From: Tenacibaculum sp. M341
Lineage (GTDB): Bacteria; Bacteroidota; Bacteroidia; Flavobacteriales; Flavobacteriaceae
Direction: 5' to 3'
Assembly: GCF_004337695.1 (NCBI RefSeq)
Contig: NZ_SJXJ01000006.1
Coordinates: 210,090-274,089, forward strand
DNA: 64,000 nucleotides
Shown: one piece after another, positions 49,719 through 56,353 of the stretch
How positions within the stretch are numbered: the first letter of the stretch is position 1
How the letters are laid out: each line of letters opens with the position of its first letter
Notes under the pieces: generated by a model
The model's input: only the letters and a program-made list of their open reading frames with translations
What the model was told of the DNA's origin: nothing
Database searches by the model: none
Translations under genes and position numbers: made by a program

Positions 49719-50057
49719 ATGGGGAATCAAAAATTGTATAAAGGATCATTACAAACGATCATTTTGAAATTATTGACTGAAAATGACAAAATGTATGGTT
49801 ATGAAATGACTCAGAAAGTAAAAGAATTAACGAAGGGAGAATTGCAAATTACTGAAGGAGCATTGTATCCTGCGTTGCATAAGTTAGAGGCTGAGGGTTT
49901 ATTAATTGTTGAGGTAAAAAAAGTAGGAAATCGATTACGAAAGTATTACAAACTTACTGAAACAGGAATTAAAGAAACAGTAAGCAGACTTAAGCAAATG
50001 CAGGATTTCCTTGAAACAATGCAGTTTTTGGTAAATCCTGTGCTTACATTCGATTAA
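49719..50057 (+). CDS. PadR-family transcriptional regulator
   Basis: A 112-residue winged-helix protein: YKGSLQTIILKLLTENDKMYGYEM (PadR start), LQITEGALYPALHKLEAEGLL (recognition helix and wing) and GNRLRKYYKLTETGIKE. PadR proteins are usually small-molecule-responsive repressors. It is divergent from the PaaE-like reductase with a 116-bp shared region, so it could control it. The following 275 bp to 50332 contain no recognised feature. Confidence 0.9.
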   Translation: MGNQKLYKGSLQTIILKLLTENDKMYGYEMTQKVKELTKGELQITEGALYPALHKLEAEGLLIVEVKKVGNRLRKYYKLTETGIKETVSRLKQMQDFLETMQFLVNPVLTFD

Positions 50058-50332
50058 TTTTTATTTCAATAACCTCTTTTCGCTGTCTGATTATTAAAAA
50101 GAACAAAGGTTTTATATTTCTTTTTATTACTATAATTGATGAGTTTTTAGCATTTTTTGACGAAATTATAGTTTACTTTTCTTTAAAAAAAAGCTATTTT
50201 TACATTAGGACCATATTCTCAACAAGTAAATTATAATGTTTTGTTATCAATGACTTAAGTGTTTAGTCTATTGAATGTTTTTTCCTTGTCTAATTTTTAC
50301 TCTTATTAAAACGATTATTGTAGTTATCATAA

Positions 50333-51568
50333 ATGAAGAATTTTATCACATACTTAAAAGAAGTTTTTAAACCTTCTTTTCAAACTTCAGAAGATGCTCT
50401 TTTGGTTACGCAAAAACATAATGTAGATGAAGATTTGGATGTTTTAGATACTACAATTAAAGAACACAATGTAAACTTAGAAACACTTTTAGCTATTTAT
50501 GATGAACTAGAAGTTGAAATTGAACGGGTAAATTTAAATGAATATCGTTTTGAAGAGATAGAGTTTTTGGAGTCGTTTACCTATTATGACTTTATAGGAG
50601 AGCCTTCAAGTGTTAGAGTTTCCTTTTTATATTTTTTAATTGTTGTAGCTAAAGATTCCCCAGAAAGTATTTCTCATTTCGATCAATTATTTATATCAGA
50701 TTTATTTAATTCAATACTTGGTACCAATCTAGATTTAACCGAAAAGGATATTTTTAATTTTTATAGTTTTTCTAAGAATAAAAGAGTCTCAAATTTTCAC
50801 ATTCCTACTAAATTATTAATTAAAAAAATTAGAGATTACGGAACTCAAAATACTTTAAGTGAAAGGTTGATTTCGCATATTCAAAAAAACATTCTTTTAA
50901 ATCTTTATCCGATAACTTATGAGAGTGCTACGTTTGAAAAAGCTAATAGAATAGTTACTGATTATAAATATAGAGAGGAAGAAATTCCTTTTTTTCTATT
51001 ACCAGATTATTTTGGTAAAAAAGTGAATACGATTCTTTTGACTATGGATAAAACGAAAGCAATTGCATTTTCTGAAATACTTCAAATGATTTCTTTAGAT
51101 GAGTTAGATACTGTTAAAAAAGAAGAGATTCAAGAAGTAATTAAATATATTGGTATTGATGCATTTATAAAAATTAGTAACGATATACTTAAGGTAGCTG
51201 CTTCATTTAAACCAAAGTTAAAAATGTCAGTTTATTGGTATGAGGTAGATAAAAAATACTCACATACTAAAAACTATTTTAAAATGTTTCATGAAAACGT
51301 AGTTATTGTTTCTGGAATATTAAAAATGCTGAATTCATATGCTTTAATAAAAGAAGTCCCTGTTTGTATTTTAGAAACAATTTTAAAGCGAAGTTATACA
51401 CTAAAAAAAGAATTGCGTTTAGGTAAATATTCTACCGATTTGGGTGATTTATGCTTAAAAATATTAGCCTCAGATTATGGTGAAGAAGGAACTAACAAAC
51501 TAAAAGAAATATATAATGAAACAAAGTACAAAAGAGTAAGAAAAAAAATAGATCTTATCTTTGAGTAG
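50333..51568 (+). CDS. Unknown helical protein, tandem paralog 1
   Basis: A 411-residue soluble protein, predicted mostly helical, with no signal peptide or catalytic motif. It is a paralog of the next gene: shared blocks are KPSFxxSEDxLL at the N-terminus, VRVSFLYFLIVVAKDSPES, FFLLPDYFGKKVNTILL in the middle, ASFKPKLKMSVYWY, and the C-terminal LKKELRLGKYSTDLGDLCLKIL followed by a YNETKYKRVRKKI tail. The helical repeat layout recalls HEAT-like or WGR-linked proteins, which is only an impression. Separated from its paralog by 32 bp, so an operon is likely. Confidence 0.75.
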   Translation: MKNFITYLKEVFKPSFQTSEDALLVTQKHNVDEDLDVLDTTIKEHNVNLETLLAIYDELEVEIERVNLNEYRFEEIEFLESFTYYDFIGEPSSVRVSFLYFLIVVAKDSPESISHFDQLFISDLFNSILGTNLDLTEKDIFNFYSFSKNKRVSNFHIPTKLLIKKIRDYGTQNTLSERLISHIQKNILLNLYPITYESATFEKANRIVTDYKYREEEIPFFLLPDYFGKKVNTILLTMDKTKAIAFSEILQMISLDELDTVKKEEIQEVIKYIGIDAFIKISNDILKVAASFKPKLKMSVYWYEVDKKYSHTKNYFKMFHENVVIVSGILKMLNSYALIKEVPVCILETILKRSYTLKKELRLGKYSTDLGDLCLKILASDYGEEGTNKLKEIYNETKYKRVRKKIDLIFE

Positions 51569-51600
51569 TTTTACATTTAAAAATTGCGGAAACACACTTA

Positions 51601-52830
51601 ATGAAACTTTTATTTAAATATTTAAGAGGTTTATTAAAACCTAGTTTTAAACCTTCAGAAGAAGATTTATTGATTTTAAGAACAAAAAAGTACGGTAAAG
51701 AAGAATCTTTTGAAGAGAAAGAAGAAAGAGAAAATACATATCATTCCAATTTAAACACACTTTTATTAATTCATAGCGAAGCGAAACAAAAAACAAGAAA
51801 GGCATACTATAATTCTGATCGTATTAATTTTAAAAAGTTAATTGAATATAGTTTTCTTGTAAGACAGCATTCGGAAGTGAAAATTTCTTTTTTATATTTT
51901 TTAATTAAAGTTATAAAAGTTCCACCTGCTAGTTTAGATCATGTTTCTGAGGGATTTAAAATAGTGTTGTTTTCTTCAATTTTTACTTCAAACTTGCATT
52001 GGAAGAGCAAGTATATGATTGATTTTTTTCAGTTTTGGAATTCTAAAGAATACTATTCTTTAAAAATGCCATTGCATTTGTTTGTAAAAGAAATAAATAA
52101 ATTGGTTGTTGAAAACAAAGTAAATGATGAATTAATAAGGGCTTTAAAGAAATATGTCGCTAAAAACACTAGTACTTCTAACGACAAGGAGATTGAAGAT
52201 TTATTAAGAATTATTACAAAGCATCAAAATAAAAAAGAAACTTTTTTATTACTGCCTGATTATTTTGGTAAAAAAGTTAATAGTACTGTTTTGTCTTCAG
52301 AAAATTTAAATGTTAATGATTTGTCTCAGATTTTTCAATTTTTATCATTGAAAAAAACAAAAAAGAATGAAGAGGAACAATTACAAAATTTAATTAATGA
52401 TATAGGTTACGATTCATTCATAGAGATAAGTATAAAAACTGTTGAGTTAGCTGCTTGTTTCAAACCTAAAATGAGAATTAATGTTTTTTGGCATCCATAT
52501 TATCGGAAGCATAAATGGGAAAAGATTTATTCGGGAATGTTTAATGAAAATCTCATCATTATTTATAATTTGTTAGAGTTGTTAGCAAAAAAGGAATTAG
52601 TTAAAAAGATTCCAATGAAGTATTTAACTACCATTGCTAAAAGAAGTTTTGATTTGAAGAAGGAAATACGATTGGGAAAAAGCTCCACAAAAATCGGAGA
52701 TGTTTGTATTAAAATTTTAGCACATAATTTTGGAAAGGAAGGGGTGCAACAATTAGATGAAATTTACCATGAAATAAAGTATAAGAATGTGCAAAAGAAA
52801 ATAGAAACACTTTTAAAAGAAGTGGATTAA
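51601..52830 (+). CDS. Unknown helical protein, tandem paralog 2
   Basis: A 409-residue paralog of the preceding gene: KPSFKPSEEDLLIL at the N-terminus, VKISFLYFLIKVIKVPPAS, LLPDYFGKKVNSTVL, ACFKPKMRINVFWHPYYRKH and DLKKEIRLGKSSTKIGDVCIKIL align in order. Roughly a third to half of positions appear identical in those blocks and fewer elsewhere, so the duplication is old. The stop is directly adjacent to the end of the convergent oxygenase gene (52830/52831) with no terminator between. Function unknown. Confidence 0.75.
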   Translation: MKLLFKYLRGLLKPSFKPSEEDLLILRTKKYGKEESFEEKEERENTYHSNLNTLLLIHSEAKQKTRKAYYNSDRINFKKLIEYSFLVRQHSEVKISFLYFLIKVIKVPPASLDHVSEGFKIVLFSSIFTSNLHWKSKYMIDFFQFWNSKEYYSLKMPLHLFVKEINKLVVENKVNDELIRALKKYVAKNTSTSNDKEIEDLLRIITKHQNKKETFLLLPDYFGKKVNSTVLSSENLNVNDLSQIFQFLSLKKTKKNEEEQLQNLINDIGYDSFIEISIKTVELAACFKPKMRINVFWHPYYRKHKWEKIYSGMFNENLIIIYNLLELLAKKELVKKIPMKYLTTIAKRSFDLKKEIRLGKSSTKIGDVCIKILAHNFGKEGVQQLDEIYHEIKYKNVQKKIETLLKEVD

Positions 52831-53658
52831 TTAGTCTTTCTTTTTTTTGTACTGATGAGGGTTTTCTTTGATGCCTTTTTTAAATAAAGTTCTTAATCCG
52901 TTTCTTACATATGAATCTGCTTTCAAAAAAATGTTTTTAAATTTCTCATTTGGTCTACCCCTAAATGTGGTTACATGAAAAGTATCGGTAGCTAAAACAG
53001 GTGTGTCAGAAAAATAGTAATTAGAAATACAATATCTAGTATCATCAACTTCAACTTTGCTAACAGAATGCCACGATTTTTGATGTGTAGCCATCACAAC
53101 TAAGCGATTGAATTTACTTTCAACGGTAATTTGCTTTTCTTTTAATCCATTTGGCCATAACTCTAAGTTTCCACCATTTTCTAGCTTCCAGTTAGGTGTT
53201 GTGTAGTATAGTAAATTTAATACTCTCCAATGGTTTCTGTCCTTGTCGTGAGAATTATCTAAATGCGGATTTAAATAATTGTTCTTTTCCATTAAAGAAA
53301 GTCCGCCAGCATATAAATGTGTATCTGCATGAATATCTTTTAAAGAACATATTTCACTAATAAGATTTACAATTCGATGATCTTGAAAAGCATATAAAGC
53401 TTCCTCTAACAAAGTGTCGTATTCATTCATCTGATAAGCTACATGCTTAAATTCTCTAATATTTTTCTTTTTAACCGTTTCGTTTATGGTTGGAAAAGAC
53501 TCATGCAATTTTAAAGCTAGCTCATCTGGTAACACATTATCAATAAAAAAATAGCCAATAGCATTTTTGCTCTGCTCATATTGTTTGATCAGAGTTTGTT
53601 TTTCTTTGGATAAACTATCGTGTATAAAATCTGCTATTTTCTCTCTCTGATAAGCCAT
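52831..53658 (-). CDS. 2OG-Fe(II) oxygenase family protein
   Basis: A 275-residue protein with the double-stranded beta-helix fold of Fe(II)/2-oxoglutarate oxygenases. The facial triad is visible: HxD in YLNPHLDNSHDKDR, distal His in KSWHSVSKVEV and the 2OG-binding Arg in DDTRYCISNYYFS. The N-terminal FFIDNVLPDELALKLHESFP is typical of prolyl-4-hydroxylase-like or polysaccharide-associated family members. Last gene of the ftsE-glycosyltransferase operon, overlapping the GT2 gene by 25 bp, so it may act on a glycan or glycoconjugate; that is inference. Confidence 0.85.
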   Translation of the reverse strand: MAYQREKIADFIHDSLSKEKQTLIKQYEQSKNAIGYFFIDNVLPDELALKLHESFPTINETVKKKNIREFKHVAYQMNEYDTLLEEALYAFQDHRIVNLISEICSLKDIHADTHLYAGGLSLMEKNNYLNPHLDNSHDKDRNHWRVLNLLYYTTPNWKLENGGNLELWPNGLKEKQITVESKFNRLVVMATHQKSWHSVSKVEVDDTRYCISNYYFSDTPVLATDTFHVTTFRGRPNEKFKNIFLKADSYVRNGLRTLFKKGIKENPHQYKKKKD

Positions 53659-54389
53659 GCCATGCTGAATTTTATAAAAGCTAAAAGATAAAAAAATGGA
53701 AGTAAAATAACTGAACTAGCTGCTGTTTTTAACTGAATTTCTTCTTTGTAAATATTCCAATTTCCTTTTTTAGAAACCCCAGAGGAAAGACATTTTGCTA
53801 TACATATAGGAGAAATAACAAAAGGGAAATTCATCTTGTACAAATCTAAATTGAAAGCATAATCAGCAAGAATCTGGTATTTTGTGTTGTATTTGTTTTG
53901 TTTGAACAGTGATTTTCTAAAAAAAGTGCCTTGATGATGTACTGAGTTTCTTATCCAAATACTCCAGTTCCAAGAAGATGACTTGTATTTTTTAGTTGTA
54001 CTGTAGATAAAAGGATAATTATCGTCTATATCATATTCAATATCACCAAAAATAAGATCAATTTTTGTATTATTTGTTAATGACATTATGTTGGTAAGTA
54101 CATCATTATCGTATAATTGATCATCTACACCTAAAAAATAAATCCATTCACCACTGGCAAGTTCAATCCCTTTATTCATTGCGTCATAAATTCCATCATC
54201 TTCTTCAGAAATAAAATAAAAAGGAGTAGAAAGACTTTTTAAAAATTCAAAAGTACCATCTGTTGATTTACCATCAATAATATACACTTCATAATTTGTG
54301 TAACTCTGTTTTTGTATGCTATTAATGCATTTTTTGAGTTGCTCTAAATTATTAAAAGAAGGAATTATTATGGATAATTTAGGATTGAT
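53634..54389 (-). CDS. GT2-family glycosyltransferase with unusual start
   Basis: A family 2 glycosyltransferase. The first ATG (54287) would give 217 residues but omits the first beta strand of the GT-A fold. The frame upstream encodes NPKLSIIIPSFNNLEQLKKC followed by INSIQKQSYTNYEVYIIDG, the complete canonical N-terminus. No ATG, GTG or TTG precedes it; the codon where Met is expected is ATC (54389-54387), 4 bp after the upstream stop. So translation uses a rare start or the gene has lost its start. Other motifs: SEEDDGIYDAMNKG, FLGVDDQLY (metal-binding DD), HHQGTFFRKSLF. One C-terminal hydrophobic helix suggests membrane attachment. Confidence 0.8.
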   Translation of the reverse strand: MNPKLSIIIPSFNNLEQLKKCINSIQKQSYTNYEVYIIDGKSTDGTFEFLKSLSTPFYFISEEDDGIYDAMNKGIELASGEWIYFLGVDDQLYDNDVLTNIMSLTNNTKIDLIFGDIEYDIDDNYPFIYSTTKKYKSSSWNWSIWIRNSVHHQGTFFRKSLFKQNKYNTKYQILADYAFNLDLYKMNFPFVISPICIAKCLSSGVSKKGNWNIYKEEIQLKTAASSVILLPFFYLLAFIKFSMAWLIRERK

Positions 54390-54393
54390 AAAC

Positions 54394-55497
54394 TTAGTTT
54401 TTAAAATATTTGTTCAGGTTTAATTTTTCTTTTTCCCAGTTTAATTCTTCCTTGGCAATTTTTTGATTTTGTTTAATATCCTTTTTCAATTGTTCGTTGT
54501 TAAGAATACTATTAATTGCTTTTGCAATAGCTTTAGGTTGATAGGTTTTAACCACAACACCAACTTTATAACGATTTACAATAGCACTTATTTCAGGTAA
54601 ATTACCAGAAACAATAGGAAGTTCTGCATGAATATAATCAAACAATTTATTTGGTAAAGAAAACTCAAAGCTTTTACCTAATGGTTCTTCTAAAACCATT
54701 CCTATGTCTGCTTTCACAGTATAGTTAGGTAATTCATCATGAGCAACTCTTCCTAAAAAATGAACTCGTTTTTGCATATTGTTTTCAGTAACAAACGCTC
54801 TCAGTTCATCTTCAACTTTACCATAACCAATAATAACTAAGTCTACATCATTTAAAAAATGAAGCGCTTTAATCATTGGTTTTATTCCTCTACCAGGATT
54901 TAAAACACCTTGATATAAAACTACTTTGTTTTTTGTGGGAAAAGAAACATTTTTAGCTGTAATTTTTCTGTCTAAAAAAGGAAGATTTCTAATCAATCCC
55001 ATTTTATTTTGATACTTCTGATCGTAAAAATCAACAATAGATTTACTTACAGTGTAAGACCTTTTAATTTTAGGTAAAAAAAAGTCTTCTAACTTTCTCC
55101 AAAACCCTTGCACAAATTTTCGTCCTTGTAACTCAGGACCTTCAGAAAATAATTCATGACTATCGTAAACAAGTGTAGTACGTTTCAATCTACTAGCAAA
55201 AAAACAAGCAGGTAACGTATCTAAATCGTTCGATAAAATGTAGTCGTATTTGCTAAAAAGTAAAAGAAAAAATAAGCGAATATTATATTCAGCATAAAAC
55301 AAAAAATTATGATTGAATATATGTTTTTTTCTAATAATGGTATACGCTCTATCTACCTCTATGGTATTCGGTAATACTCTACCATAAACAAATACCTGAA
55401 ATTTATTGTCAATTAAATGCGTACAAACTTTGTGAACTCTTTGATCTGTAGAAATATCATTGGTTACAGCAACAAAAACACGTTTATTATTAGACAA
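54394..55497 (-). CDS. GT4-family glycosyltransferase
   Basis: A 367-residue GT-B-fold transferase. N-terminal half: KRVFVAVTNDISTDQRVHKVC, YDSHELFSEGPELQGRKF. C-terminal half: VVLYQGVLNPGRGIKPMIKAL, DLVIIGYGKVEDELRAF, VHFLGRVAHDELPNY, and EFSLPNKLFDYIHAELPIV, the E-x7-E donor-binding region of the family (partially altered). Sugar donor and acceptor unknown. It begins 3 bp after ftsE ends and is followed closely by the GT2 gene, so the three are one transcript. Confidence 0.9.
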   Translation of the reverse strand: MSNNKRVFVAVTNDISTDQRVHKVCTHLIDNKFQVFVYGRVLPNTIEVDRAYTIIRKKHIFNHNFLFYAEYNIRLFFLLLFSKYDYILSNDLDTLPACFFASRLKRTTLVYDSHELFSEGPELQGRKFVQGFWRKLEDFFLPKIKRSYTVSKSIVDFYDQKYQNKMGLIRNLPFLDRKITAKNVSFPTKNKVVLYQGVLNPGRGIKPMIKALHFLNDVDLVIIGYGKVEDELRAFVTENNMQKRVHFLGRVAHDELPNYTVKADIGMVLEEPLGKSFEFSLPNKLFDYIHAELPIVSGNLPEISAIVNRYKVGVVVKTYQPKAIAKAINSILNNEQLKKDIKQNQKIAKEELNWEKEKLNLNKYFKN

Positions 55498-55500
55498 GTT

Positions 55501-56217
55501 TTATGAGTTTTGATTACCTGTATTATTAGCAGCTACTTTTTGTTGTTGTACTACTTCAAATATTTTACCGCCTTCACATTTTATCGTTTTTTGTTTAAAC
55601 TTTACAATTAACTGATAATCGTGTGTTGCCATTAAAATAGTTTTACCACTCTTATGAATTTCATTAAGTAATTCCATAACCTCTAAAGAAGTACGAGGAT
55701 CTAAATTACCCGTTGGCTCATCGGCTAAAATTAATTCAGGGTCATTTAATAAAGCTCTTGCAATAGCGACTCTTTGCTGTTCTCCACCAGAAAGTTCAAA
55801 TGTTTTTTTGTAGTATTTTTCTTTCATGCCCACTTTATTAAGCACTTCGTAAATTTTTTCTTTACGTTCTTCCTTGTCTTTCCAACCCGTAGCTTTTAAA
55901 ACAAAGTCTAAATTATCAAATACATTTCTATCATTTAATAATTTGAAATCTTGAAAAACAATTCCTAGTTTTCTACGTAAAAAAGGAATGTCTTTTTCTT
56001 TCATTTTCTTTAAGTCAAAACCTACAATATTTCCTAAGCCACGCTGCAATCTTAAATCACCATATAAAGTTTTGAGTAAGCTACTTTTACCACTTCCAGT
56101 TTTACCAATAAGATAGTAGAATTCACCTTTGTTTAAAGTGAAGTTAATCTTAGATAAAACAAGGATGTCTCGTTGATAAATATCAGCATTTTCAAGATGC
56201 AGAATAGGTTCTTTCAT
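55501..56217 (-). CDS. ftsE: FtsE-like ABC transporter ATP-binding protein
   Basis: A 238-residue ABC ATPase: Walker [17 protein letters not shown]-loop FQDFKLL, signature [16 protein letters not shown] and Walker [14 protein letters not shown], with H-loop in MATHDYQL. The [20 protein letters not shown] and short length match FtsE, which with FtsX regulates peptidoglycan hydrolases at the division site. The ftsX gene is not beside it, as is usual in Bacteroidota. Unusually, two glycosyltransferases and an oxygenase follow in the same operon. Confidence 0.88.
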   Translation of the reverse strand: MKEPILHLENADIYQRDILVLSKINFTLNKGEFYYLIGKTGSGKSSLLKTLYGDLRLQRGLGNIVGFDLKKMKEKDIPFLRRKLGIVFQDFKLLNDRNVFDNLDFVLKATGWKDKEERKEKIYEVLNKVGMKEKYYKKTFELSGGEQQRVAIARALLNDPELILADEPTGNLDPRTSLEVMELLNEIHKSGKTILMATHDYQLIVKFKQKTIKCEGGKIFEVVQQQKVAANNTGNQNS

Positions 56218-56233
56218 AAAAAAAACATTTTTA

Positions 56234-56241
56234 CAAATCTA
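56234..56241 (-). promoter_or_regulatory. -7 box of the ftsE operon
   Basis: Minus strand TAGATTTG, exact consensus, 16 bp before the ATG at 56217. Confidence 0.5.
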
Positions 56242-56272
56242 TTATTTATTATTCATTTTAGCCACCTTTTTT

Positions 56273-56280
56273 TATTTTTG
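56273..56280 (+). promoter_or_regulatory. -7 box of the TPR/outer-membrane-protein operon
   Basis: TATTTTTG, exact consensus, 73 bp before the ATG at 56354. Confidence 0.45.
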
Positions 56281-56353
56281 AACTAGGTTTGTCAAACAAA
56301 ATTTAAAAAAAGACGTTATTTTAACGACAACAGACCGTTTTTGGAGAGAGATT

